A stretch of DNA of 64,000 bases from DASUBV01 sp036510065 (GTDB lineage: Bacteria > Actinomycetota > Actinomycetes > Streptosporangiales > Streptosporangiaceae): NCBI GenBank assembly GCA_036510065.1, contig DATCEO010000232.1:1-64000 (forward strand), in the 5' to 3' direction. The position numbers and the translations under genes are program-made. A model generated the notes under the pieces. The model worked only from the letters and a program-made list of their open reading frames with translations, made no database searches and had not been told where the DNA came from. Positions within the stretch are counted from its first letter, which is position 1. Each line of letters starts with the position of its first letter. Positions 53,506 through 62,223 of the stretch are shown in pieces.

Positions 53506-53539
53506 GCCCAGGCGCTGCAGCCGCCCAGGCGCTGCAGCC
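53506..53539. repeat. 17-bp direct tandem repeat
   Basis: GCCCAGGCGCTGCAGCC occurs twice in perfect tandem, 31 bp after the otsA stop. No function is apparent. Confidence 0.8.
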
Positions 53540-53614
53540 GCTCAGCCGCCGTCCCAGCAGTCCCGCTAACCCCGTTGGCCCCGCCAGTCCCGCTGGCAGT
53601 CGGCCGGCGATCCT

Positions 53615-53658
53615 GGATGTCCCGTTGCTAACCCTTTGGTGTTACCTCTGGGACATCC
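53615..53658. repeat. 9-bp inverted repeat spanning the otsB stop
   Basis: GGATGTCCC (53615-53623) and GGGACATCC (53650-53658) are perfect complements. They bracket the otsB stop codon, so the arm on the far side is inside the last otsB codons. It could act as a terminator for either converging gene. Confidence 0.55.
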
Positions 53659-54605
53659 ACGTTTCCGGGCGGCCAGCTGTGGGCCTCGAGGGCGTCGGCG
53701 AGGGCTGTCAGCAGGGCGACGACACCCTCGGGACCGTCGACGACCAGGTCTGCTTCCTGTGCCAGGTCGCTCACCTCGGCCGATCCGCTGCAAACCACCA
53801 GGCCGGGGAGGCCGGCCGCGCGCAGCTCCCGCACGGCCGCGAACGCCGGGCGGTCGCCCAGGTCGTCGCCGCCATACAGAACAGCTCCCGCGTCGCGCTG
53901 CGCGACCAGCTCCCGCAGTGCCAGGCCCTTGTCCGCGCCGGGCGGCCGCAGCTCGATGACCATCCGGCCCGGCTCCACGGCCAGGCCGGTTTCCGCGGCC
54001 AGCTTGGCGAGGGGGGCTCCGACTCGTTCCAGCGCCGCGCGGGGGTCGGCCGTCCGGCGGGTATGCACGGCGAGCGCGTCGCCCTTGTCCTCCACCCAGG
54101 TGCCTTCGGCCGCGCGGGCCGCTTCCAGCACCGCGGGCAGCCGGTCCCTGGCCTCGGCTAGCCCGGCAGGCGGCGGCGGCGCGGTCAGCGTGCCGCCCGA
54201 CCAGCGCTGCCGGCCGTAGTGCCCGAGGACGACGATGCCGGGCACCTCCTCCAGGCTCGCGAAGGCCACGGCCTCGCGGGCCGGCCGTCCGGTGATGATG
54301 GCCAGGGTTCCCACCAGCCCGCTGAGGCGGCGCAAGGCGGCAGTGGCGGCAGGCAGCGCCCGGGCCTGGGCCGGCTCGGGGACGATCGGCGCGAGTGTTC
54401 CGTCGAAGTCCAGGCCGATCAGCGACCGGGCCGGATCTGCTAGCAGCGCAGCCAGGGCGGCCCGGCCGGTCTCGGAACGCGGCACCGGCAGCGCGGGGAA
54501 CGACTTCGGGGACTCCGCCGACTGCGGCACTCGCTCCGTCGGCTGCGGCACCCGCACCGGTGGCTGCGGCTCCCCCTCTGGCGGCACGTCGTGAGGTCGC
54601 GGCAC
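53628..54605 (-). CDS. otsB: Trehalose-6-phosphate phosphatase
   Basis: This 325-aa HAD phosphatase completes trehalose synthesis. Motif I is LIGLDFDGTLAPIVPEP; motif II is in TLAIITGRPAREAV; GGDDLGDRPAFAAVREL is the motif III-IV region with the catalytic acid pair. KGDALAVHTRRTADPRAA and MVIELRPPGADKGLAL are family contacts. About 45 Pro/Glu-rich residues precede the domain and may not be translated, since the true start is uncertain. It is convergent with otsA, so the two are not in one transcript. Confidence 0.93.
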   Translation of the reverse strand: MPRPHDVPPEGEPQPPVRVPQPTERVPQSAESPKSFPALPVPRSETGRAALAALLADPARSLIGLDFDGTLAPIVPEPAQARALPAATAALRRLSGLVGTLAIITGRPAREAVAFASLEEVPGIVVLGHYGRQRWSGGTLTAPPPPAGLAEARDRLPAVLEAARAAEGTWVEDKGDALAVHTRRTADPRAALERVGAPLAKLAAETGLAVEPGRMVIELRPPGADKGLALRELVAQRDAGAVLYGGDDLGDRPAFAAVRELRAAGLPGLVVCSGSAEVSDLAQEADLVVDGPEGVVALLTALADALEAHSWPPGNVDVPEVTPKG

Positions 54606-54609
54606 CGGC

Positions 54610-54864
54610 CTAATCTGCCCTGGAGTCTGGCCGGGCGGATCGCATCCGGCGGCGGCGGACCCGCTGGCGGCGCAGCCGGGCGACGAGGGCCGGGTCGAAC
54701 TCGGCCGCCTCCGGCCGGTCGATCAGCTCGTTGAGCAGCTGGTAGTACCTCGTCGCCGGAATGCCAAACACCTCCAGGATCTCCCGCTCCTTCGCGCCGG
54801 GGAACCGCCACCAGCCACGCTCGAAAACCAGGATGCGCTTGTCAGCATCGGTCAGCGCCGCCAC
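54610..54864 (-). CDS. DUF3263 family protein
   Basis: This 84-aa protein matches DUF3263: LTDADKRILVFERGWWRFPGAKEREILEVFGIPATRYYQLLNELIDRPEAAEFDPALVARLRRQR. It looks like a short helix-turn-helix DNA-binding module with an Arg-rich tail (RRRRMRSARPDSR). GTG 54864 has GGGAGGG just upstream. It is probably co-transcribed with otsB. Function unknown. Confidence 0.88.
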   Translation of the reverse strand: MAALTDADKRILVFERGWWRFPGAKEREILEVFGIPATRYYQLLNELIDRPEAAEFDPALVARLRRQRVRRRRMRSARPDSRAD

Positions 54865-54983
54865 CTGACCCTCCCAACACTGCCACGCCCGTCCCCCATC
54901 GTAGGCAGGCGCGGCGGCCAGGTGCCCGGTCTTAGCCGAGCGCGGCTATGCGCAGAGGCCCGGAGGCCGTACGCTCACCATCT

Positions 54984-55802
54984 GTGACTGGCTTTGGCTA
55001 CCTGACGTTCCTTACCGACTACGGGCTAGATGACGGGTTTGTCGCCGCGTGCAAGGGCGTCGCACTGCGTATCGCCCCGGACGTCGGCCTGATCGACATC
55101 ACCCACCTGATCCAGCCCGGCGACGTGCGCCGCGGCGCCGCCGTACTGGCGCAGACCGTCGGCTATCTGCCGCCGGCCGTGCATGTGGGTGTCGTGGATC
55201 CGGGCGTCGGGACCTCCCGGCGGGCCGTCGCGGTGCAGGCCGGCGACTCCATCCTGGTCGGCCCGGACAACGGGCTGCTGTCCTGGGCCGTGTCCGCCCT
55301 GGGCGGCGCCAGCCGGGCCGTTCAGCTCACCAATGGCGACCTGTGGCTGCACCCCGTTTCGGCGACCTTCCACGGCCGGGACATCTTCATGCCGGTCGGC
55401 GCCCACCTGGCCGTCGGCGCCGACCTGACCCAGGCCGGTGACGAGATCGACGTCGCCGACCTGGTCGCCCTGCCCGCCCCCACCAGCCGGGTCCATGACG
55501 GCGAGGCCGAGGGCGAGGTGATGTCGGTGGACCGGTTCGGCAACGTGCAGCTGTCCATTCCGGCCGCCGAGGCCGACATGCTGGGCATCGGTATCGGCAC
55601 GCCGCTGGTCGTCCGGGCCGGGCGGCGCCAGCTGACCATTCCTTTCGCCGATACCTTCGCCGCCGTGGCCCCCGGCGAGATCGTCGCGTTCACCGACAGC
55701 GCGGGCCTGATCTCGCTGGCTGTCAACGCCGGCGACGCGGCTCAGGAACTCGGTCTGCCACCAGGCGCGCACGTCCGGTTGTCGCTGGCCCGGCAGCAGT
55801 AG
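54984..55802 (+). CDS. SAM hydrolase (SAM hydroxide adenosyltransferase, DUF62 family)
   Basis: This 272-aa protein hydrolyses S-adenosylmethionine to adenosine and methionine in characterised family members. TFLTDYGLDDGFVAACKGVAL, IDITHLIQPGDVRRGAAVLAQ, GVVDPGVGTSRRAVAVQ and GPDNGLLSWAV are the diagnostic motifs; Asp and Arg/His residues for activating water are in place. The second domain has VMSVDRFGNVQLSI. GTG 54984 is the likely start. The gene lies 3 kb from the SAM riboswitch. Confidence 0.92.
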   Translation: MTGFGYLTFLTDYGLDDGFVAACKGVALRIAPDVGLIDITHLIQPGDVRRGAAVLAQTVGYLPPAVHVGVVDPGVGTSRRAVAVQAGDSILVGPDNGLLSWAVSALGGASRAVQLTNGDLWLHPVSATFHGRDIFMPVGAHLAVGADLTQAGDEIDVADLVALPAPTSRVHDGEAEGEVMSVDRFGNVQLSIPAAEADMLGIGIGTPLVVRAGRRQLTIPFADTFAAVAPGEIVAFTDSAGLISLAVNAGDAAQELGLPPGAHVRLSLARQQ

Positions 55803-55925
55803 CGGCCCGCCGGCGGTCTTTTTGCCGGGCTAAGCGAGGGGCGGTGGGGAGTTCGCTCAGAAGACCCCTAACTAGCTGGAACGTGGCAGAATGCGGGGGA
55901 CTCTCCCACGGAAGGCAGATCCGGC

Positions 55926-58900
55926 GTGCCGCTGAGGTTTCCCCGCCCGGTCATGCCCGTGATCGCCACGGTCATCGCGGCGGTATGGGTTGTGGCCGGA
56001 AATGCACCTGCCTTCGCAGATCAGGTACGCGCGCAGGAATGGTGGCTCGGTGCCCTCGACGTCGGCCCAGCGTGGCAGGCGAGCCGGGGCGGCGGCGTCA
56101 CCGTGGCCGTACTCAGCGACGGCGTCGATGCCACGCATGCCGATGTCGCCGGCGTTACTGTCGGTCCCGACTTCACCAACTCGGGCGAGATCACGAGCAC
56201 GTTCACCGGGCTGCAGGGCACGGCGATCGCGAGCCTGATCGCGGGCCACGGGCACGGGCCCGGCGGTTCATCGGGGATCATCGGCGTGGCCCCGCGGGCC
56301 AAGGTTCTCTCGATCCGGGTCACGCTGGATCCCAATGATCCCGCCATGGATCGCGCCACGGTAGGCGCAGGCCTGCCCGATGCCATCGCCAACGGCATCC
56401 GGTACGCCGTGGCGCATCATGCCAAGGTCATCGACTTGCCAGTGGATCCCGGCCAGCCCAGCCCGGCCCAGGTCGCCGCGCTCCCCATTCCCCCCCGGCA
56501 GACCACGGCGCCTGAGTTGACGGGGATCGCCGCCGCTGCCGGGGGCAGCAGCGCCGAGCGGGCCGCGATCGCCTACGCCGAGCACAAGGGAGTCGTGCTA
56601 GTCGCCCCGGCTGGTGACAACGGCGCCGGCAACAATGCCGCCAACTTCCCGGCTGCTTACCGGGGCGTCCTCGTGGTAGGTGCGTTCGGCCCGAACCTGG
56701 CGCCGGCCGGGTATTCCAGCCGCCAGCGGTATGTGGCGCTGACTGCGAGTGGCAGCAATGTCACCGCCGCCAGTCCCGGCGGCGGCTACACGGTCCTCAA
56801 CAGCACCACCGCGGCGAGCGCGATGGTGGCCGGCATCGCGGCCCTGATCAGGTCGCGATTTCCGGGACTCTCCGCCGCGACGGTCGTGAACGCGCTGACC
56901 AGCTCCGCGGTGTTCCGGCCCGCCGGCCTGGCCGGCCCTGGCTCGGCCAGCGCCGGAGCGGCAGGCGCCGGAGCGGGCAGCGCCGGTTCAGCCAAGGGGG
57001 CGGCCAACGCCGGCTTGGGCAACGGCACCGCCGATGCGGCCCGAGCGCTTGTCGCCGCCGCTGCACTGGCGGCACCCGCCAGTGCGCGGGCCGGCGCCGG
57101 AGCGGTGGGCTGGGCCGCGCCGGCTGCCCCGAGCGCGGCTCCCGCGGGGTCCAACGGCCTCGCGCCGAAGGTACTGCGCGCGGCGATCATCTCGGTGGCC
57201 GCGCTCATCCTGCTGCTGCTCCTGGTCGTCGCGTACGCAGCGACCCGCCGGCGGAAGGACCGCCAGGAGGCCAAGGAGGCCAAGGTCTCGGCCGACTGGG
57301 TCCGCTCGACCCAGAACGCGTACTCGCCCTACGGCTCCGAGCAAGCCGACCAGATGCTGGAGTACTTCGCCGCCCCCAACAGCCCGCCCAGCCCGGCCGA
57401 TCCGTTCGCCCCGTTCTCGGAAGCAACAGCGGGTACGGCCGGGTCCGCCGGAGCGCAGTTCGGGGGGTCTCAGCTCCCCGGCAGTCAGATCACAGTCGGA
57501 GCCGGAGCCGGCTCCGACATCGGCGCGGGCACCGGGACCCTGGCGGCGGCCGGTTCTGGCAGTACTGCGGGCGCCGGCCACGCGATCGGGGCCTGGGTCC
57601 CGCTCGGGACGGCATCGCGAGTGCAGAGCCGCCCGCCGCGCGTGTCCGGCGCGCCGCCGTGGGAGCCGGCCGCCGAGCCGGACACCGAACTGCCCTGGGC
57701 CGCGGTTCCCGGCACTCCGGCCGGGGCCGCGCGTATCCGGCCCGCCCCGTCCGCCGCCAGCCCGGCGTCCGACTCCATCTGGCCGACCAGCGTCCCGGCC
57801 GCGGCCGGGCCGTCGTCATCCGCTGGCTCCCCGAGCGGCCAGGCCTGGGACGACCTAGTGGCCAGCGCATCCCCGGCGGCTGCCGCGAGCTCCTCCGCGG
57901 CCCCGGCGTCGGCCTGGCCGGGCGCCAGTGAGCCCGGGCCGGCCGGCCGGGCAGATGCGTCGGCGGCTCGCGCCGCCTCGGCGGCCGGTGGTGCCGCCCC
58001 GGCGGCATTCCGGGCTGGCGGTGCCTCGACATCCGGCCCGGCCGACTCGCCAGGGCTGGCCGGCTCGCTGTGGCAGGCCCGGGCTACGCCCCCGTCACCG
58101 TCGGGCTCGGACTGGGAGACGTCCGACGAGCCTGAGCGCCAGCTTGCCTCGGGCGAGGACCCGGACTGGCCGCAAGCCGACAGTGACGCGTTCCGCCAGC
58201 CGGCCGCCGCGGAGCCGAGCTGGCCGCCCGCGGGAGGCCGGTCCGGCTGGCAGCCGGCCGCTGACCAGGCGTCGGCCGCCCCCGGCGGGGAAGCGTGGGC
58301 CGCCGGGCAGGCCCGGGCCGCCGGGCTGGTGTGGGGTCCAGCGGAGTCGACCGGCCGGGATTCGAGGAGCGCCGAGGACGCTGCATCCCAGGAGCAGGCA
58401 GAGCCCGCCGACGACACCGCCTGGGACGCGCAGGGCAGCGGCGGCAGCCCGCACTGGCTAGCCGCAGCCGTCAGCGAGCGGTGGCAGGCCGCCAGCCGGA
58501 GCGGCCAGCGGCAGCCCACGGACGCGGCCGATACAGCCAGCACAGCGGACGCGGCGCCGGGCGCGGACCCGCTGCGGACCGCATCCGCGGACGCGCCGGG
58601 CGGGGACCCGCTCTGGAGCGCGCCCACGGACGCGCGGGCCAGCGCGGATCCGCTCTGGAGCAAGCCCGCAGGCGCGCGGGCCGCCGCGGACTCGTCGTGG
58701 AGCTCGCCCTCGGCCCGATCCGGTGCCTCCGACCCGCTGTGGAGCGCATCCGGGAACGGCCCCGCTTCGGACCCGCTGTGGAGCTCACCCGGAGCCGAGT
58801 CGGCAGCTCAGTCCCGGCGGCCGGAGTCATCACCACGGGAGTCAGCGAGCGCGCAGGCGCGGTGGGGCTCGCCGGGCACGGACGCGGGCTGGAAGACGAC

Positions 58901-59060
58901 CACCGACCGCTCGTGGGACGCCGCGACGCAGCAGCGCCAGGAGCCAGCGGCCGAGGGGTCCGGGCCGCCAGCCGGAACCAACGGAGCCGACGAGGACGGC
59001 CGCAACGCCGGGCGCCCCAGTGCCGCGACCGAGACCTTCCCAGCCGTGGACGACGCCTGA
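55926..59060 (+). CDS. Membrane-anchored S8-subtilisin-fold pseudoprotease with long cytoplasmic tail
   Basis: This 1044-aa protein has a signal peptide (about residues 8-32), a subtilisin-like domain (about 33-330), a TM helix (about 420-445, IISVAALILLLLLVVAYA) followed by RRRKDRQEAKEAK, and a long Ala/Ser/Pro/Trp-rich tail with DPLWS repeats. It resembles mycosins in layout, but the catalytic residues are all replaced: Asp at VAVLSDGVD (Ser64, Asp one residue later), His by Gln97 (GLQGTAIAS), Ser by Thr295 (NSTTAASAMVAG), and the oxyanion Asn by Asp231. It should not cleave peptide bonds. GTG 55926 has GGAAGG upstream. Confidence 0.85.
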   Translation: MPLRFPRPVMPVIATVIAAVWVVAGNAPAFADQVRAQEWWLGALDVGPAWQASRGGGVTVAVLSDGVDATHADVAGVTVGPDFTNSGEITSTFTGLQGTAIASLIAGHGHGPGGSSGIIGVAPRAKVLSIRVTLDPNDPAMDRATVGAGLPDAIANGIRYAVAHHAKVIDLPVDPGQPSPAQVAALPIPPRQTTAPELTGIAAAAGGSSAERAAIAYAEHKGVVLVAPAGDNGAGNNAANFPAAYRGVLVVGAFGPNLAPAGYSSRQRYVALTASGSNVTAASPGGGYTVLNSTTAASAMVAGIAALIRSRFPGLSAATVVNALTSSAVFRPAGLAGPGSASAGAAGAGAGSAGSAKGAANAGLGNGTADAARALVAAAALAAPASARAGAGAVGWAAPAAPSAAPAGSNGLAPKVLRAAIISVAALILLLLLVVAYAATRRRKDRQEAKEAKVSADWVRSTQNAYSPYGSEQADQMLEYFAAPNSPPSPADPFAPFSEATAGTAGSAGAQFGGSQLPGSQITVGAGAGSDIGAGTGTLAAAGSGSTAGAGHAIGAWVPLGTASRVQSRPPRVSGAPPWEPAAEPDTELPWAAVPGTPAGAARIRPAPSAASPASDSIWPTSVPAAAGPSSSAGSPSGQAWDDLVASASPAAAASSSAAPASAWPGASEPGPAGRADASAARAASAAGGAAPAAFRAGGASTSGPADSPGLAGSLWQARATPPSPSGSDWETSDEPERQLASGEDPDWPQADSDAFRQPAAAEPSWPPAGGRSGWQPAADQASAAPGGEAWAAGQARAAGLVWGPAESTGRDSRSAEDAASQEQAEPADDTAWDAQGSGGSPHWLAAAVSERWQAASRSGQRQPTDAADTASTADAAPGADPLRTASADAPGGDPLWSAPTDARASADPLWSKPAGARAAADSSWSSPSARSGASDPLWSASGNGPASDPLWSSPGAESAAQSRRPESSPRESASAQARWGSPGTDAGWKTTTDRSWDAATQQRQEPAAEGSGPPAGTNGADEDGRNAGRPSAATETFPAVDDA

Positions 59061-59152
59061 GCGACCAGGCTCGCTAGCGGCGCCGGCGCGCCGCGGCCCG
59101 GTCAGGCCGGTTCCGGTTCCTAGCGCCCGGCCTGCCGCCTAGCGCCCGGCGC

Positions 59153-59845
59153 CTAGTGCCCGGTTCGGCGCACGGCTAGCTCGTCCTTGCGGACCGACGC
59201 GTACATCGGCACGTACTCCTGCCCGGAGAGCTTCTGGATGGCCTGGACCACCTCGTCGGTGACCACCCGCCGCTGCCTGGCCCCGGCGCCCTGGCCCTGG
59301 AGCGCCTCGAACGTCAGCGGCTCGCCGATCCTGATCCCGATCTTGCCCGGCCGGGGAAGCCGGTGCCCTGGCGGCAGTATCCGCTCGGTGCCGATCATCG
59401 CGACCGGGATGACAGGCGCGCCGGAATGCAGCGCCAGCCAGCCGATGCCGGTCCGGCCGCGGTACAGCCGCCCGTCGGGCGAGCGGGTGCCCTCCGGGTA
59501 GATGCCGAAAAGCTCCCCGGAGCGCAGCAGGCCCAGCGCGGCCTCCAGCATGTCCTGCGCAGCCCGGGCCCCGGCCCGATCTACCGGAAGCTGGTTAGTC
59601 GCTCGCAGGTAAGCGGCGACCGCCCGGTCCCTGAGCCGCGTCCCGGTGAAGTACTCGGACTTGGCGGCGAACACCAGCGGCCGGGTCAGCATCAGCGGCA
59701 GGAAGATCGAGTCGATGACCGACAGGTGGTTCGACGCGACGATGGCCGGCCCGGAGACCGGGATGTTCTCGGCGCCAGTTACCTCAGGCCGGGCAAGTAG
59801 CCGCAGGGCCGGGCCAGCAACCAGCCTCGACGTCCGATACTGCAC
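59153..59845 (-). CDS. 1-acylglycerol-3-phosphate O-acyltransferase (PlsC family)
   Basis: This 230-aa membrane-associated enzyme transfers acyl groups to lysophosphatidic acid. The HX4D motif is NHLSVIDSIFLP, glycerol-phosphate-binding is IYPEGTRSPDGRLYRGRTG, and PVIPVAMIGTERILPPG is typical. GTG 59845 is the likely start. The length is short but within the family range. The C-terminus has VQAIQKLSGQEYVPMYASVRKDELAVRR. Confidence 0.93.
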   Translation of the reverse strand: MQYRTSRLVAGPALRLLARPEVTGAENIPVSGPAIVASNHLSVIDSIFLPLMLTRPLVFAAKSEYFTGTRLRDRAVAAYLRATNQLPVDRAGARAAQDMLEAALGLLRSGELFGIYPEGTRSPDGRLYRGRTGIGWLALHSGAPVIPVAMIGTERILPPGHRLPRPGKIGIRIGEPLTFEALQGQGAGARQRRVVTDEVVQAIQKLSGQEYVPMYASVRKDELAVRRTGH

Positions 59846-60245
59846 TCAGCCCCTCCAGCTCGCCGCGGGGCACGTGCCCGAAGCGGTCGCCCGGGGCCTG
59901 CGCGGCCTGTCACAGATTAGCCTCCTGGCCGACTGCGGGAGCAGTCCGGGCGTTAGCGCGCAGGCCGCGCATACCTGCCGCATTCTGGTGCGCAACTCCG
60001 ACCCGGCGGCGATGTCGCGAACGCGGGCATGTGCACCCGATGCGCCGCCAAAGCGTCTCTTATTCAGGCCGGCAAGACAAACAGACGGGCGCAAGCAGCC
60101 CGCGAGGGATGGGGGTCGACCGGATGACCGTGCAGATGGCCAGTCAGGTGGGTGCTACCCGGACAACGCGCGCCGGCCTGGCCGCGGCCGGCTCAGGCGG
60201 CCGCGCATTCCTGCCAGGTTCGCCGAAGGCGGCCGGAGGCACGCG
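59846..60245. other. 400-bp region between plsC and the CxC-motif gene
   Basis: This divergent-type region serves the plsC promoter (minus) and the small CxC-motif gene (plus). No other feature could be supported. Confidence 0.5.
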
Positions 60246-60512
60246 GTGACCAGCGGAACCGACGACGTCCGCACCCACGGCACCGCCTCCAGCTACAACA
60301 ATCTCGGCTGCCGGTGTGCTGAGTGCCGCGCCGCCGCATCGGCGGCCAGGGCCAGCTGGGTGGAGTCGCTGCAGGACCGGAAGTTCGCCGACGTTCCGCA
60401 CGGGACGCCCTCGGGCTACCGGAACTGGGGCTGCCGGTGCGAGCAGTGCACCTTCGGGCGCGCGGCCGAGGCCCGGGCGCAGCAGCGCAAGAAGCGGGCT
60501 CAGGGCCGCTGA
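60246..60512 (+). CDS. Small protein with two HGT-GCRCxxC motifs
   Basis: This 88-aa protein starts at GTG 60246, with GGAGG six nt before. It has the same cysteine block twice: HGTASSYNNLGCRCAECRAAASAAR (about residues 11-35) and HGTPSGYRNWGCRCEQCTFGRAAEA (about 52-76). Each block has three Cys and one His, a likely small zinc site. The pattern recurs in actinobacterial and phage-encoded small proteins I know as uncharacterised. The rest is basic (QQRKKRAQGR). No function can be given. Confidence 0.75.
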   Translation: MTSGTDDVRTHGTASSYNNLGCRCAECRAAASAARASWVESLQDRKFADVPHGTPSGYRNWGCRCEQCTFGRAAEARAQQRKKRAQGR

Positions 60513-60618
60513 CCAGGCGCAGCCAGCGGCTCAGGCGGCCCAGCCGGATTCGGCCGGGCCAGGGCCGGGCCGGCCGATATTCGGGTGCCAGGGCCGCACG
60601 GCGACGCGACAATGCCGT

Positions 60619-61287
60619 ATGCCCTCCAGCTCCTTCTGGCCCATGACCGACCTGCGGCTGCGGACGCCGCGGCTGGAACTGCGCTGGCCCGGCGAAGCTG
60701 ACCTGGCGGCGCTGGCCGAGCTGGCCGCGGCCGGGATTCACGACCCCAGCGTGCAGCCGTTCGCGGTGCCCTGGACCGACGTCCCGCCCGCGGAACGGGC
60801 GCGATCGGTCTTGCAGTACCAGTGGGGCCGGTGGGCGGCCTGGCAGCCATCGGACTGGACGCTCGCGCTCGCGGTAGTCGAGGACGGAATCGTGGTGGGC
60901 CTGCAGGGCATCTCCGGCCACGACTTCGCGGTGACCCGGCGGGTCAGCACGGGATCCTGGCTGGGCCAGGCCTACCAGGGCCGGGGCATCGGGACACAGA
61001 TGCGCGCCGCCGTCCTGTACCTGGCGTTCGCCGGCCTGAACGCGCAGCATGCCGTCTCCAGCGCCTACGAGTCCAACGTGGCCTCGCTCGCGGTGTCCCG
61101 CAGGCTCGGCTACGCCGATGACGGCATCGACGTGCTGGCCATCCGCGGCCGCCCGGTGGTGCTGCGGCGGCTGCGGCTCGACCGCACTACCTGGCAGGGT
61201 AGTCAGGACGCCCCCGACGAGCGGGCCGTGCCGGTGGAGATAGCCGGGCTCGAGCCGTGCCTGCCGCATTTCGGGCTGGCCGGCTGA
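60619..61287 (+). CDS. GNAT-family N-acetyltransferase
   Basis: This 222-aa RimJ/RimL-like acetyltransferase has TPRLELRWPGEADLAALAELAAAG at the start, VVGLQGISGHDFAVTRRVSTGSWLGQAYQGRGIGTQMRAAVLYLAF (acetyl-CoA-binding RGIGTQ pyrophosphate loop), and SAYESNVASLAVSRRLGY near the end. ATG 60619 is listed, with ATG 60643 as an alternative. The acceptor is unknown. It is 106 nt downstream of the CxC-motif gene. Confidence 0.9.
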   Translation: MPSSSFWPMTDLRLRTPRLELRWPGEADLAALAELAAAGIHDPSVQPFAVPWTDVPPAERARSVLQYQWGRWAAWQPSDWTLALAVVEDGIVVGLQGISGHDFAVTRRVSTGSWLGQAYQGRGIGTQMRAAVLYLAFAGLNAQHAVSSAYESNVASLAVSRRLGYADDGIDVLAIRGRPVVLRRLRLDRTTWQGSQDAPDERAVPVEIAGLEPCLPHFGLAG

Positions 61288-61375
61288 CGCCGGGCTAGCG
61301 GCCGATCTTCCCGACGGTCCGGCGGCCAGCCGAAACCAGGCCGACCGCCGGGCGACGAGATGGCGTGGTAGTCCG

Positions 61376-61774
61376 TTAGTGCCCCGCGATCATCATCTCC
61401 TCCGGGGCCGCGGTGGTCAGGACGCCGTCCGCCATGGGCCTGGCGATGAGGTTCACCGTCGTGGGTGCCGCGATCGCGCGCAGCCGCGGCGCGGTGACCT
61501 GCCGGATGCCCGGCGGCGCGCCGAGGGCGGGGCGGGCGGCCTGCCGGGCGGGCGCGGGCTGCCACATCTGCACCTGGTCCCGGCGCAGCAGGTAGACGAG
61601 CCCGGCGACACCGAGCGCCGAGGCGACGCCCAGCGTCGCGAGGATCGCGAGCAGGGCTCCGGTGATGTGGGCCGTCGCGGAACTCACGGTCGCGCAGACG
61701 ACCACGACCGCGACCGCGGCGGCCGGCACGCTCGAGCTAGCGGTGGCGCAGCCGCACGCCTTGGTCCCGCACAT
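61376..61774 (-). CDS. Small membrane protein
   Basis: This 132-aa protein has two hydrophobic stretches (VPAAAVAVVVVCATVSSATAHI and GALLAILATLGVASALGVAGLVYLLRR) and a Pro/Ala/Arg-rich tail. It begins MCGTKACGCATASS, a Cys-rich start. No family is recognised. The ATG overlaps the stop of a 34-aa upstream frame (TGATG), so coupled translation is possible. It converges on the GNAT gene. Confidence 0.55.
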   Translation of the reverse strand: MCGTKACGCATASSSVPAAAVAVVVVCATVSSATAHITGALLAILATLGVASALGVAGLVYLLRRDQVQMWQPAPARQAARPALGAPPGIRQVTAPRLRAIAAPTTVNLIARPMADGVLTTAAPEEMMIAGH

Positions 61775-61878
61775 CAGGACCGCCCGGCGGCAGCCGGGCG
61801 AGCCAGGCTGGGCAGGCGGGCCGGGACAGGCCGGAACGCGTGGATGGCGAGAGCGATTACCTCAGTTAACGGTCCCAT
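61774..61878 (-). CDS. Possible 34-aa leader-like ORF
   Basis: ATG 61878 has AAAGGGATG upstream, a fair ribosome site. It encodes a short peptide beginning MGPLTEVIALAIHAFRPVPA and stops at TGATG over the next ORF's start. It may only serve translational coupling. Confidence 0.35.
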   Translation of the reverse strand: MGPLTEVIALAIHAFRPVPARLPSLARPAAAGRS

Positions 61879-62223
61879 GGGCGGGTCATCCCTTTCTGAT
61901 GGCGAGCCGGACTGGCCAGGCCGCCACGCCGCTCGCCGGTATCCGGGGAACGTCAGTGGCAGCCGGGCAGGCCGTCAAGGCGGGGAGGGAGGCGTACGGG
62001 CCGGAGGCGGGCCCGGTGCCGGGGGCGGGGAGATCCCGGCGTCCGCGTCGAGCCGGGTCAGTGCTGGTGGCCACTTTCAGTGGAAACCGCCTTGGCCGGT
62101 CTGGCAAGGGGGAAATCGGTGTTTTCTGCCGGGGGGCGCGCCGATACCCGGCGCGCGCGCCGGCGCGGCCTAGCCTGAGCTGATCCGGAACCTCCGTCGC
62201 CGCAGAGCCGGGAAAGGACCTTT
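61879..62223. other. 345-bp divergent promoter region
   Basis: This carries promoters for the small membrane ORFs (minus) and the VOC gene (plus). It is very GC-rich, with a GCGCGCGCC tract near 62150. Nothing else is supported. Confidence 0.45.
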
